Positions 44,401-53,061 are shown, counted from the stretch's first letter. The stretch: 64,000 nt of DNA from JAPLDA01 sp043783155 (GCA_043783155.1 JAYVZS010000054.1:1-64000); one strand, 5' to 3'. Translations and numbers: made by a program. The notes: generated by a model from the letters alone, not told the origin.

Positions 44401-44491
44401 CAAAGGCAAACTAATAGAAGAGGGCGTATATATTTACCTGCTATCCGGCGGAGGAAATGAATTGAAAGGTTCTGTTACTGTCTTAAAATAG
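41450..44491 (+). CDS. PKD-repeat surface protein with type B gliding C-terminal domain
   Basis: 1013 aa. Signal peptide MYRSKKSTTFVICFFCLMTL to LSA. The mature N terminus, THIVGGELNYQYLGNYNYR, is a segment I recall as recurrent in secreted Bacteroidota proteins. A 250-residue N-terminal domain is followed by about eight PKD domains, each with a W(D/N)FGD core (one variant is WDFDDG). The end FIPQAFTPNGDGKNDEFVIS to VYIYLLSGGG is the gliding-motility-associated sorting domain. Expected at the cell surface as an adhesin via T9SS. It ends convergent with the TPR gene. Confidence 0.9.
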   Translation: MYRSKKSTTFVICFFCLMTLKLSATHIVGGELNYQYLGNYNYRIRLVVYRDCFNGQAPFDDPASIGVFNSSNALTRQVFISPTTQGNVPNYINSPCLVPPTNVCYEYAEYDTVVYLPPIPGGYQLAYQRCCRNSSINNVANLPVVGATYYATIPDTSIVAVNSNPQFTHLPPTFICQGASFHFDHSAIDPDGDALVYELYTPLDGADNIIPMPQPPNPPPYSHIQFQSPYTLSNVLGGAPMTIDPATGMLTATPGFLGQFVYGVSVKEYRNGVLIGRTIRDYQVNVVPCPNITVASIFSPTIVCGSLEANFVNNSYNAITYNWDFGDPSNPNDTSTAINPAYVYPDTGIYHATLIAHSPINPLCTDTATGEIRVFPSFYSNFTISNQHCSNQFNFYDASFGHHAPANYWSWNFGDGTFASVQNGNHSYPTPGAYEVRFISSADSGCTDTSTTLIHVLAIPVAMFAAVVDTCHLKVTCTNQSLFASTYTWDFDDGFSATSGNVSHAYSSSGFFDILLMSVSDSGCSDTTHLRILLPPLPVASYTAQHALCDSSVSFNDQSSNSILNEWDFGDGTFSSGINITHVYSSPGTYSANLVIHSASCSDTLAHLIIINPVPEALFHRPFICGLSGDFLNQSRQADYYKWDFGDHTFSQDQDPLHTYNSPGYYNVELTALTNIGCADSVMERVHVYPAVTSLFTPNVIPCDPQVKFRNNSINGQFYKWDFGDSATTVTAAANVSHRYRHAGDYIASLISNPGVCADTSYQNFRVSVSPVSSFTHPDECSLTLHFENTSNDLRYSHWNFGDDVISSLVNPVHTFPLDSTYLVTLISENDDGCTDTSSSSVKARLPAIAGFSDFTDTCEQTVKLFNHSQRAADYLWDFGDGIYSDNLSTMHQYYSSGFYDVMLIAEPLSACADTMSKTVFAYGTNESFLFIPQAFTPNGDGKNDEFVISGYNKCLFYHLEIFNRWGELVYESNDISKHWNGFYKGKLIEEGVYIYLLSGGGNELKGSVTVLK

Positions 44492-44523
44492 GCAGACATA
44501 ATAGGCTGACTTTTCAGTTCATT

Positions 44524-45294
44524 TTATTCTACTTTTTTCAAAAGCTCTTCGCATTTTTTCTGAGTTTCTTTGTCATCATTATCCCTGACCGGAAGATCGA
44601 TTGCTTTCTTTACCCAGATTTTAGAATAGATATCATCCTTGTCCTTGCCTCGTTCGTGGTAGGTAAGCGCTAGTTCATAGTAATGCAACTTGTACCCCGG
44701 TTCGATGCTGATTGCTTTTGAAAAACATTCAATAGCAGCGTCATACGAACCTCCTTCCGGAACGCCGCCAAACATGGTATTGATCATGGCCTTTTCAATG
44801 AGGTTAAAACCAGCAATGGTTTGGTGCCATCGTCCGAGAATGTGATAGGCACCGGCCATTTTAGGATCGAGCTTGATGGCCTGGTCACATTCTGTTTTGA
44901 TCACTTTAGCATTGGCGATTTTTTGTTTCGTGCCCGCAAACTCATTGATCCTTCCAAGCGCAAGCGCATAATTGTAATGTGCCGGTGCATTGTTGTTGTT
45001 GATGGTAATTGCTTTCTTCGACAAATACGCGGCATTGCGGAAATAACGTTGTCGGTTCTTTTCCTCCTTTTCGCGGTTACCGATTTTACAGAGCAGAAAA
45101 GCCGTGTTCACGAGGTAATTTGTATTGTTAGAATCATTTTTAAGAAGTTGCTGAAACAATGGAAGTGCTTCCTCAAATTTTAAATCATTTTTTAACCGGA
45201 GTGCTTTCTGAAATTGCTCTTCGCTCGACTGGCCGAACAAAAAAACCGGGTAAAAAAGAAGGAGTAAAAATGGAAATTTGTATGTCATTTTCAT
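44524..45294 (-). CDS. Secreted tetratricopeptide-repeat protein
   Basis: 256 aa. Signal peptide MKMTYKFPFLLLLFYPVFLFG. The rest is helical with TPR periodicity: QFQKALRLKNDLKFEEALPL, ALALGRINEFAGTK, YDAAIECFSKAISIEPGYKL and YYELALTYHERGKDKD are each helix pairs of 34-residue-type repeats. No further domain. Likely a periplasmic protein-protein scaffold. A -7 box (TAGATTTG) ends four bases before the ATG. Confidence 0.8.
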   Translation of the reverse strand: MKMTYKFPFLLLLFYPVFLFGQSSEEQFQKALRLKNDLKFEEALPLFQQLLKNDSNNTNYLVNTAFLLCKIGNREKEEKNRQRYFRNAAYLSKKAITINNNNAPAHYNYALALGRINEFAGTKQKIANAKVIKTECDQAIKLDPKMAGAYHILGRWHQTIAGFNLIEKAMINTMFGGVPEGGSYDAAIECFSKAISIEPGYKLHYYELALTYHERGKDKDDIYSKIWVKKAIDLPVRDNDDKETQKKCEELLKKVE

Positions 45295-45298
45295 TCTG

Positions 45299-45306
45299 CA
45301 AATCTA
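45299..45306 (-). promoter_or_regulatory. -7 box of the TPR gene, four bases before the ATG
   Basis: Read on the minus strand this is TAGATTTG, an exact TAnnTTTG match, followed by CAGA and the ATG at 45294. The same close spacing as at dnaB, implying a leaderless or almost leaderless transcript. Confidence 0.5.
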
Positions 45307-45482
45307 CCTAAAAACCGCTACCTGAAATAATTCAATTCTTATTGTGTGATTGAATAGATCATAATAAAAAAAAGCCCGAAAAGCTGTTTTCAGCAGTGAT
45401 AAAATAAGAGTTATGGAAAAGTGAAATTGGTAAACGGATATTAATTTTCTTCTTTACCTTGCAAGCCAAATCAGTCCATTTT

Positions 45483-46769
45483 ATGATCAAGGAGATTTTT
45501 CAGAATAAGAAAAAATCAATCATCTTTTTTTTTCTAACAGGCATTCTGGTCAGAATAGTATATTACCTGGTAACATATAGCGACAGCTACATTCTGATGC
45601 CCGATTCGCACAGCTATGATAAAATATCCATCGCGTTATTAAGCGGAGATTTTAATTTTGATCGTGACAACTTTATTGCCGCTCCGTTATTGCCTTTCCT
45701 GCTTTTTGTGCTGAAATCAATTTTTGCTTCCAATTGGATACATGCATTGATTATTCTCCAGATAATTGTTTCTTCCGCAACAGTGTATTATGTATGGCAG
45801 TTGAGTGAACTACTTTTTAGCAACAGACGAATTTCTCTGATTGTCTCCGCGTTTTATACGTTATATCCTCCGCTGTTTTATTTTATTCATTCGATTGCAC
45901 AGGAAACATTGTTCCTTTTCTTTTTGAATGCGTTTGCATTTTACTTTGTCCGTTACCTTTACCGAAGCGAGAGGAAAGACAATATCCTCGCGGCACTTTT
46001 TTTTACAGCAACCTATCTCACCAAATCATTTATCTCTCTTTATGTACCTTTTATGGTGTTGTTGGTGCTTTTACAATGCAGGCAGATTTCCATTCCGAAA
46101 AGAATGGTATCTCTTGTTCAGTTTTATTTAATCGTACTCGTGCTCGTGATTCCCGTTGGAATTAATAATTACAATCATCACAAGGTTTTTGTAACCTCAA
46201 GCAATGGAGGAGGAGTTGTTTTCTTTGCCGCCAATTGTGAACTGAATTACATTGATCTTACTAACACGCCTTCCGGTGGTACAAAGCCATACGAATATGG
46301 AAAGGCACCGATTATGACATTTGATTTTTTCCCGAATCCAACGTATGATTCGATCATGGCGCTTCCTGTAAAAGTTAAGCAGGATGCTTTCTGGCATGCT
46401 GGTTTTGAGTGGATAAAAGAAAACCCCGGCAAGTTTTTAAAGATTCGTGTACTGAATTTCGTTCGGCTGATCATTCCAGGAAATTCGTGGAATCGTTATC
46501 CGTTCAGGCTTTGGTTTGCTTCTTTTATTTTCGGGTTACCACTTTTTTTGCTTGGCTACACGGGTCTGTTTCTGGCAATTAAAGAAAACTGGAAAAAGCA
46601 TCTCTGGATACTTGCGTACCTTGCGTCTATCAGCGTTATGCACATTATGTTTATTTTTACAAATCGTTACCGCACCTATACGTTTGATCTCTTTTACGGT
46701 ATGTATGCGGCATACGCACTTGATTTTTTGTTGACTAAACTCAGGAAGCGAAGAATAGCTAATTCATGA
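45483..46769 (+). CDS. Polytopic GT39-like glycosyltransferase (ArnT/PMT-like)
   Basis: 428 aa from ATG 45483 (a TTG start 24 bp upstream is less likely). About ten membrane helices. The first periplasmic loop, YILMPDSHSYDKISIALLSG, carries an acidic pair in the position of the catalytic Asp of polyprenyl-phosphate sugar transferases (GT-C fold). RSERKDNILAALFFTATYLTKSF is a typical conserved loop. Should transfer a lipid-linked sugar to an envelope acceptor. Its TGA overlaps the next ATG, so it begins a three-gene glycan operon. Confidence 0.8.
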   Translation: MIKEIFQNKKKSIIFFFLTGILVRIVYYLVTYSDSYILMPDSHSYDKISIALLSGDFNFDRDNFIAAPLLPFLLFVLKSIFASNWIHALIILQIIVSSATVYYVWQLSELLFSNRRISLIVSAFYTLYPPLFYFIHSIAQETLFLFFLNAFAFYFVRYLYRSERKDNILAALFFTATYLTKSFISLYVPFMVLLVLLQCRQISIPKRMVSLVQFYLIVLVLVIPVGINNYNHHKVFVTSSNGGGVVFFAANCELNYIDLTNTPSGGTKPYEYGKAPIMTFDFFPNPTYDSIMALPVKVKQDAFWHAGFEWIKENPGKFLKIRVLNFVRLIIPGNSWNRYPFRLWFASFIFGLPLFLLGYTGLFLAIKENWKKHLWILAYLASISVMHIMFIFTNRYRTYTFDLFYGMYAAYALDFLLTKLRKRRIANS

Positions 46770-48031
46770 ACTATTACAGGAAGGTTTTTATTGACAGGTT
46801 GGTGGGAGTACCGCTTATCTTCCTTACAAATGTAATTGCGCGACTTGCCGGTTTTATCCTTCAACGTAATCACTCGTTGAAAACAACTCCTCGAAAAGTG
46901 ATCGTTTGTAAACTGGTTGGTATCGGCAGTATCGTCCAGTCTACCACTCTTCTTGTCAACCTGAAAAAGCAATTTCCGGATTTGAAAATCGCCTATTTCT
47001 CAACGGAAGGAAACCGGGTTCTTCTTGAAAACATTCCGCTTATTGATGAAGTCATTACAATCTCCGACAAGTCTTTGTTTACATTATTTATCAGCTCCTT
47101 ACAAGCGACATGGAAATGCTGGCGCTTTAAGCCGGATATTTTTTTAGACATTGAAGTATATTCTAACCTGACATCTTTCCTATCCTGTCTTTCAATGGCA
47201 AGAGACAGGATCGGTTTTTACAGAAAGGATCAATCAGAAAGACTTGGCATTTATACCCACATGCTTTATTTTAATATCAAAGCTCCGATCAACCAATCCT
47301 ATTTGCAGATGGGCAGACTGATCGGATGCGTTAACACATCACCTGAATTATATCCCATTCAGCTTGCCGATGATGTAAAAAAAAATGCAGAGGAAAAATT
47401 CCGGCAGAATTTTCAGATAGAACCATGTCAATACATTCTGATTAATCCGAATGCATCCGATTTGCGTATTGAAAGAAGATGGCCTGCCGAACGTTTTATA
47501 GAATTCATCAATGTTATTTCTGAGGTGTCTCCGTTGAAATGTGTATTGATCGGTTCGAAGGATGAACGCTCTTATGTTGAGTCCATCATTCAATCGGTGA
47601 ATCCCTGTCATTCAACAAAAGTAATCAGCACAGCCGGAGAGCTTTCAATTCCCGAACTTCTCTGCCTCATTAAAAATGCAACACTCATGGTTACAAATGA
47701 TACCGGTCCGATGCATCTTGCTTTTTCATTAAAAACACGAACACTTTCTCTCTTTGGTCCCTGCAACCCGATACAATATGGAAATTTATCAAATGGAATG
47801 GCGATTTACAAGGAGTTGTATTGCAGTCCTTGTGTACATGAGTTTTTAATTCCTCCATGTTATGGCGACAATCAGTGCATGAAAATGATTTCTGTTAAAG
47901 AAGTTACAGATGCTGCTGAACGAATGCTGCAAAGCGCAACAGAAACGATCGCACCGCCGGTTATTTTGTATAATAAATCCGGTTCTGATATTCCATTGGG
48001 ACTCATAACAAGGAAACGATGGGTGATGTGA
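46766..48031 (+). CDS. Glycosyltransferase family 9 (heptosyltransferase-like)
   Basis: 421 aa, start overlapping the previous stop (ATGA). GT-B fold with the family signatures VCKLVGIGSIVQSTTLLVNL at the N terminus, ILINPNASDLRIERRWPAERF for acceptor/donor binding, and VTNDTGPMHLAFSLKTRTLSL with FGPCNP. Heptosyltransferases add sugars to lipopolysaccharide inner core; the real donor here is uncertain. Near-exact relation to waaF/waaC is not claimed. The 3' end overlaps the methyltransferase gene by 13 bp. Confidence 0.88.
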   Translation: MNYYRKVFIDRLVGVPLIFLTNVIARLAGFILQRNHSLKTTPRKVIVCKLVGIGSIVQSTTLLVNLKKQFPDLKIAYFSTEGNRVLLENIPLIDEVITISDKSLFTLFISSLQATWKCWRFKPDIFLDIEVYSNLTSFLSCLSMARDRIGFYRKDQSERLGIYTHMLYFNIKAPINQSYLQMGRLIGCVNTSPELYPIQLADDVKKNAEEKFRQNFQIEPCQYILINPNASDLRIERRWPAERFIEFINVISEVSPLKCVLIGSKDERSYVESIIQSVNPCHSTKVISTAGELSIPELLCLIKNATLMVTNDTGPMHLAFSLKTRTLSLFGPCNPIQYGNLSNGMAIYKELYCSPCVHEFLIPPCYGDNQCMKMISVKEVTDAAERMLQSATETIAPPVILYNKSGSDIPLGLITRKRWVM

Positions 48032-48909
48032 TACGTTGTATTATCTGTGAAGAAGATGATCGGATAGTTGGGGTGAGGCAACGATTTGGCGGAAACATTT
48101 TTGAGTGTCAGCGTTGCGGGCTTCAATTCCTGCTTCCACAGCCCGATGACGCGCGACTGAATACGATTTATGAAAAGGAATATTTTGAAACATGGGGAAT
48201 CACAAACCAGGAACCAATTGTAAGGGAGCTTAAGATGAAAACTTTTCGACTACGTTTTAAAGTAATCGAAAGTGAGTTGAAGTCAGGTGATAAAATTCTT
48301 GATTGTGGTTGTGCTACCGGTTACCTGCTGGAGGCGGGAAAAGAAGCCGGGTATGAACCGTTTGGTGTTGACTTATCCGAGTTCGCGGCGAAGGAGTCGA
48401 TTCGTAAATTCGGTGGGAGTCGTATTTATTGCGGTCAGTTAGAACACGCTCAGTTCGAAGACAATCCTTCAAAAATTTTTTCCGCGCTTTTTTTGATGGA
48501 CTATATAGAACATGTCCGTAACCCTAAAGACGTATTAAAACTTGCTGCCTCCATGTTAAAAGAGAATGGCAGTATTGTAATCAGTACTCCAAAACTGAAC
48601 AGCATGAGCCATCGTTTAATGGGAAAGGGGTGGTCGCATTACAAAGAAGAGCATCTGTTTTATTTTTCATTTGAAGCAATGAAAAAGATCCTCGAAGAAT
48701 CCGGATTTACAGAGATAGGTGAGCATCCTCCGTATAAATATTTATCCCTGGATTATATCAAAGGTCATTTCAATGTATATCCGCATTCATTTTTTACTCC
48801 TGTCATTAACTTGATATGGAAAATTCTTCCTGCGTCGTTTTGTAACCGGCCATTCCCGATACAGTTAGGTGATTTGGTGGTGACTGGAAAAAAGGCATCA
48901 AGAAACTGA
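48019..48909 (+). CDS. SAM methyltransferase with N-terminal zinc ribbon
   Basis: 296 aa. C7/C10 and C30/C33 (RCIICEEDD and FECQRCGLQF) form a CxxC-CxxC zinc ribbon. The Rossmann domain has motif I ILDCGCATGYLLEAGKEAG and an acidic post-I loop (EPFGVDLSE). Similar fusions methylate sugars or lipid-linked intermediates in surface glycan clusters. It overlaps the GT9 gene and probably modifies the same glycan. The C-terminal half, with KGWSHYKEEHLFYFS, is typical of this group. Confidence 0.88.
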   Translation: MGDVIRCIICEEDDRIVGVRQRFGGNIFECQRCGLQFLLPQPDDARLNTIYEKEYFETWGITNQEPIVRELKMKTFRLRFKVIESELKSGDKILDCGCATGYLLEAGKEAGYEPFGVDLSEFAAKESIRKFGGSRIYCGQLEHAQFEDNPSKIFSALFLMDYIEHVRNPKDVLKLAASMLKENGSIVISTPKLNSMSHRLMGKGWSHYKEEHLFYFSFEAMKKILEESGFTEIGEHPPYKYLSLDYIKGHFNVYPHSFFTPVINLIWKILPASFCNRPFPIQLGDLVVTGKKASRN

Positions 48910-48929
48910 ATGCACGAGAACGTGTCACC

Positions 48930-49883
48930 TTAAAATACTCTCCTCACTTGTTTTTTAGCGTTGTCGATGCTGGCGTTTAATTCAAAACCGAGAATCAATA
49001 TAAGTGAATTGAAATAAATCCAAAGCATGATCACGATCAGTGTCCCGATAGAACCATACAATTTGTTGTATTGTCCGAAGTTGTTTACAAAATAGGCGAA
49101 TCCGACAGATGCAAGGATGGACAAAACAGTTGCGAATGTTGAACCGGCAGAAATGAATCTCCACCTCTTTCTGACAGATGGCGCGTAATAATAGAGAAAT
49201 GAAATTGCGAAGAAAAATAATGCAAGAACAATGATCCATTTGCTGAACAACAACAATCCAACCTGTGTTTTAGTTTTCAGAATGTGCTGGTGAACGAGGT
49301 GCCTCGTTGCTATTTCTCCGAAGATGATCAAAATAGTGGCGACAATCAAAAGAACAGACAAGATTAATGTAAGAACAAGTGCCGCTCGTCTTCGTTGCCA
49401 TGGAGTACGGCTTTCACTTACATGATACGATGAATTGAAACCTTTCATCAGCGCCATGAAACCATTGCTGGTAAAATAAAGAGCAAGAAGAAACCCGACA
49501 GAAAGTAGTCCACTTCGCTGATGCTTGATGATATCTTCGATGGTGCTTCTCGTGGCATCATAGGCATTGTTAGGAAGCACGTTTTTTATTAACTCAAGCA
49601 ACTGATCCTGGAAATCGTGAAGCGGAACGTATGGAATAAGTGAAAAGAGGAAAATGATGGCGGGAAAAAGCGCCAGGAAAAAACTGAACGCCAGAGATTG
49701 AGCTCTTGTTTTAATTCCACCACGTTGAATGCCTGTGAAAAAAAAATCTGAAACATCATAAACAGCTAAACCATCGAACCCGGGAAGAGCAACACGTTTG
49801 GTGTAATTTACAAATGATCGTACCGGAGATGAGTAGACAATGCTACGTACTATTTTCCTTAAAAAAGAAATTCGTTTTTTCAA
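48930..49883 (-). CDS. YihY/BrkB-family membrane protein
   Basis: 317 aa with a TTG start at 49883, the only plausible in-frame start before the conserved region. Six membrane helices; the opening RAQSLAFSFFLALFPAIIFLFSLIPY, then GLLSVGFLLALYFTSNGFMALMKGF and YYYAPSVRKRWRFISAGSTF, are family signatures. Once called ribonuclease BN, the family is now regarded as a membrane protein of unclear function. It follows nadC by 14 bp on the same strand, so the two are likely co-transcribed. Confidence 0.88.
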   Translation of the reverse strand: MKKRISFLRKIVRSIVYSSPVRSFVNYTKRVALPGFDGLAVYDVSDFFFTGIQRGGIKTRAQSLAFSFFLALFPAIIFLFSLIPYVPLHDFQDQLLELIKNVLPNNAYDATRSTIEDIIKHQRSGLLSVGFLLALYFTSNGFMALMKGFNSSYHVSESRTPWQRRRAALVLTLILSVLLIVATILIIFGEIATRHLVHQHILKTKTQVGLLLFSKWIIVLALFFFAISFLYYYAPSVRKRWRFISAGSTFATVLSILASVGFAYFVNNFGQYNKLYGSIGTLIVIMLWIYFNSLILILGFELNASIDNAKKQVRRVF

Positions 49884-49897
49884 AGTGCATTAACCGT

Positions 49898-50761
49898 TTA
49901 ACGGATCATTTTCAAACTGATGTCGAGACTTTTATAAGAGTGGGTGAGCGCCCCGACAGAAATAAAATCTACACCCGACTCGGAAACCTCACGGATGTTT
50001 TCAAATGTTATTCCTCCCGATGCTTCGGTTTCAAATTTATTATTGATCAGATGAACAGCTTCTTTTAATTGATCCGTAGTGAAGTTGTCGAGCATGATGC
50101 GGTGAATGTTTCCGCAACCAAGAACTTCTCTTACTTCGTCGAGGTTTCGTGTTTCAATTTCAATTTGAAGATTTTTATTTTTACTGACGAGGTACTCGTT
50201 GGCCTTTCCGATGGCCTTTGTAATTCCGCCGCAAGCATCGATGTGATTATCTTTTATCATGATCATGTCGAACAGCCCAAAGCGATGGTTGTAACCACCA
50301 CCAATCTTCACCGCCTGCTTTTCAAAGAAGCGAAAGTTAGGAGTTGTTTTCCTGGTATCGAGAAGCTTTGCCCTTGTGCCTGAAATTTTTTCAACCATTT
50401 TTCGGGTTAAAGTCGCAATGCCACTCATTCTCTGCATGCAATTAAGCAGCAGGCGTTCCGCTTTCAATATAGATTGAATATTTCCTTCGATATCAATTAC
50501 AATGTCTCCTTTTTTTACGATTACTCCTTCCTGCATTTTTACTTTTGCAACAATTCTGTTATCGACCTGATTCAGGATTTGAGTAGCAAGCGTAACCCCG
50601 GCAACCACGCCATCCTCTTTAATTTTCACATGTGCCTTGCCAGTTGCAGTTTCATCAATGCAGGCAAGTGAAGTATGATCACCATCACCAACATCCTCCT
50701 TCAGGGAAAGAGCGATGAATTCGTAATTATTCATACCTGAAATGCCTTGTTCGTCCGTCAT
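49898..50761 (-). CDS. nadC: Nicotinate-nucleotide pyrophosphorylase (carboxylating)
   Basis: 287 aa from ATG 50761 (ATGs at 50764 and 50734 are also possible); further upstream extension would run through a strong terminator, so the long version is rejected. SLKEDVGDGDHTSLACID opens the enzyme; LLLNCMQRMSGIATLTRKM and KLLDTRKTTPNFRFFEKQAV are catalytic barrel segments, with KIGGGYNHRFGLFDMIMIKDNH following. It converts quinolinate plus PRPP to nicotinate mononucleotide, CO2 and pyrophosphate in de novo NAD synthesis. Confidence 0.96.
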   Translation of the reverse strand: MTDEQGISGMNNYEFIALSLKEDVGDGDHTSLACIDETATGKAHVKIKEDGVVAGVTLATQILNQVDNRIVAKVKMQEGVIVKKGDIVIDIEGNIQSILKAERLLLNCMQRMSGIATLTRKMVEKISGTRAKLLDTRKTTPNFRFFEKQAVKIGGGYNHRFGLFDMIMIKDNHIDACGGITKAIGKANEYLVSKNKNLQIEIETRNLDEVREVLGCGNIHRIMLDNFTTDQLKEAVHLINNKFETEASGGITFENIREVSESGVDFISVGALTHSYKSLDISLKMIR

Positions 50762-50794
50762 CATTTCTGCAAAGATAGTTTTGTAACCTTCCTG

Positions 50795-50833
50795 AAAAAG
50801 AAAACACTGTCTTTTGATACAGACAGTGTTTTC
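50795..50833 (-). terminator. Rho-independent terminator between DUF4783 and nadC genes
   Basis: A 12-bp perfect stem (50800-50811 with 50822-50833; core AACACTGTC / GACAGTGTT) around a 10-nt loop is followed, read on the minus strand, by five T. It ends the DUF4783 transcript and shows that nadC begins its own transcript. Confidence 0.85.
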
Positions 50834-50852
50834 AACAGGATAAGCACCTCGG

Positions 50853-51239
50853 TTATTCGGTTTCAAAACGGATTTCCTGAATCAGGTATTTCCCGGAAGT
50901 CATCTTAACAAAGAATGAGACGCGGAATGATTTACTGCTTAGGGTTGTTAGATTACCGATTGCATAGAGTGTCCCTTCCTTTGATGATCCTTTATGAAGA
51001 ATGGAAAAGGTCTTTGGTGTGTTTTTACTTAGAAAGTCTTTTAGGATCAATTCCGCCTGTGCTTTACTATATACATCTTCCTGATTTACGATGGTCAGAT
51101 CAACATTGTTACCAAAATATACTGCTATCTGTCTGGAATCACCGGAGCGAATCGCGTTTGCGATTTCATCGTAAATATCCAATGCTTTTGCCGATGATAC
51201 GACCAAGAAAAGAAGCAAAAATAGTTTAAAGAATTTCAT
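50853..51239 (-). CDS. DUF4783 protein
   Basis: 128 aa from ATG 51239, chosen for its signal peptide MKFFKLFLLLFLVVSSAKA. The mature part is a small alpha+beta (NTF2-like/cystatin-like) domain: IANAIRSGDSRQIAVYFG, a QEDVYSKAQAELILKDFL helix and a YLIQEIRFE end. Its position beside nadC recurs in Bacteroidota from memory, but the function is unknown. The signal peptide places it in the envelope. It ends in the strong terminator before nadC. Confidence 0.82.
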   Translation of the reverse strand: MKFFKLFLLLFLVVSSAKALDIYDEIANAIRSGDSRQIAVYFGNNVDLTIVNQEDVYSKAQAELILKDFLSKNTPKTFSILHKGSSKEGTLYAIGNLTTLSSKSFRVSFFVKMTSGKYLIQEIRFETE

Positions 51240-51349
51240 TGGGAATTTGTTTGGGCGGCATTTCTCAAATATCAAGCCAACAAACCCTTTATAACTCGAT
51301 GGTTGAAGGGCAGTTGGTTGATGAAAAGATTGTTTTTTTAGTGTACAAT

Positions 51350-52813
51350 TCATCCCTTTGTTGAAGTTAAATCACTCTTCTTAAAAAACAATTGCATAAG
51401 CAGGTATGCTGCAGGAATCAGGAGAAGTATGTCGCATTGAAGGAGAAACCGTATCTCAATGTTTCTCCAAAAGAACGAAAGATAAAGATACCATGTTAAC
51501 ATAAAGAATGAAACCAGAATGATAAAGCCGGGGTTGAAAAAACGTTTCCTGATAGCCAGGAGTATCCCCCATAGTCCAAAGAAGATAAACAAGGTTCGGA
51601 ACAGGAACAACGATGATGATACCAATTTTACAAATTTACTTTTATTACCATAGAGACTGAATTTAAAGAAACATTTTTTAAGATTGCCGAGTGGAACATT
51701 GACCCAATAATTGAACGCATTATTTGATTTTTGTTTCAGATAAAGTGATGTAAATATTTTGTCAATCTGTGTATCGCAGTTTTCAGCAGGTAAAACAGGG
51801 TGTTTCCGTATACCTTCTGAGACTCCCCAGAAACTGAAACCAGTGCCGCACGTCCTGCATAACTGAACCACAGAATCTAACAGGATAGAATCGCCTGGGT
51901 CGAGGTAAGCTTGTTTTGGCCAGATCACTTTTTTATTACCCAGAATCTGGTAGTATTCAGGAGTGATATCTGTTGTGACAGAGTGGGAAAATTTTATAAA
52001 AGATAAAAAATCTATTGACCACACATTCCCTACATTCATCAGGTCCTGGGAAAAGAGAACCCGATGTTGCAGAAAAATGTTACGGGCAGGCCACAAGCCG
52101 TATGTTACCAATACGCCAAATAAAAACAGCATCGACAACTTGATTTTCTTTTTCAGAAAGAATTCATTTGAGTATAAAAAGCCAAGTGCAATAAACGGAA
52201 TGCAAAATGCGCATTGCAGCCGAAGAAGTGTTGCTATACCTGCGAACATCCCACTTAAAAAAATCGTTCGGCCGGTTGTGGGTTTAAACATGAAATAAAT
52301 ACTAAGCAGGACAAAGAATACACTGGGGGTTTCCGCATACAGCACAGGTGTCCATACGACTGCAAATGGATAAATGGCATAAAGCAGACCCGAGACATTG
52401 CTGAACAACCGTTTTTTTTCTTCAGACGAATTCCTAACAACTTGTCCGGCAATTTTAGAGACGAGGTAAATGCTGGCAATGTCCATCACGATCTGCACCG
52501 CCACAAGTAATTTCGATGCAAGCAAAAGATTCTTGAATGTGATCAGGTAAAAGATGCCGAATAAAAAAGAGTAACCAGGAGGCCTGAAAAACTTGCCCGC
52601 TTCATTCGCTATATTTGTTGTAAAAGTTCCTTTCTCCCATAAATTGGTAAAGGCATCAAACCAAAGACTTGTATCATTCTGGAAAAAGAAATCGGGCTTC
52701 CCGTAATATATTTTACCAAGAACAAAGACAAACAGAAGCCTGATTACAGTTCCTATAATGAGGATATGGAATATTGATTTTTCCCTTGTCAAAAAGCGAG
52801 CAACCGGGTTCAT
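51350..52813 (-). CDS. Second polytopic GT39-like glycosyltransferase
   Basis: 487 aa, about eleven membrane helices. Opening helix FHILIIGTVIRLLFVFVLG and the loop PDFFFQNDTSLWFDAFTNL with acidic residues at the catalytic position, then AGKFFRPPGYSFLFGIFYLI, match the PMT/ArnT-like GT-C group. Conserved architecture resembles the protein encoded at 45483, so the two are probably paralogues with different acceptors. It is followed by DUF4783 on the same strand and divergent from rlmH. Confidence 0.8.
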   Translation of the reverse strand: MNPVARFLTREKSIFHILIIGTVIRLLFVFVLGKIYYGKPDFFFQNDTSLWFDAFTNLWEKGTFTTNIANEAGKFFRPPGYSFLFGIFYLITFKNLLLASKLLVAVQIVMDIASIYLVSKIAGQVVRNSSEEKKRLFSNVSGLLYAIYPFAVVWTPVLYAETPSVFFVLLSIYFMFKPTTGRTIFLSGMFAGIATLLRLQCAFCIPFIALGFLYSNEFFLKKKIKLSMLFLFGVLVTYGLWPARNIFLQHRVLFSQDLMNVGNVWSIDFLSFIKFSHSVTTDITPEYYQILGNKKVIWPKQAYLDPGDSILLDSVVQLCRTCGTGFSFWGVSEGIRKHPVLPAENCDTQIDKIFTSLYLKQKSNNAFNYWVNVPLGNLKKCFFKFSLYGNKSKFVKLVSSSLFLFRTLFIFFGLWGILLAIRKRFFNPGFIILVSFFMLTWYLYLSFFWRNIEIRFLLQCDILLLIPAAYLLMQLFFKKSDLTSTKG

Positions 52814-53061
52814 GGTTTATTTTTTTTTAGAATAGAAATAATCTTAACATCAAGGTTGATCATTTCATGTTATCGTTCAACGATTAATTAATTAAACGAA
52901 GATGCATTACTCTCAGGTTTCAAGTTTAGATATTATAACCTGCAAAAATACATTTACACATCAATTAAGCAAGAAGGAAATTAAAGTTGTAAGAATAATA
53001 AAAAGTGTTCATATAAACAGCACCTGAAATTTCACTTATCTTCGGGGCAAACGATTCAAAC

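Noticed and set aside
50762..50866. Long N-terminal extension of NadC
   Set aside because: It would run through a strong terminator and exceed normal enzyme length.
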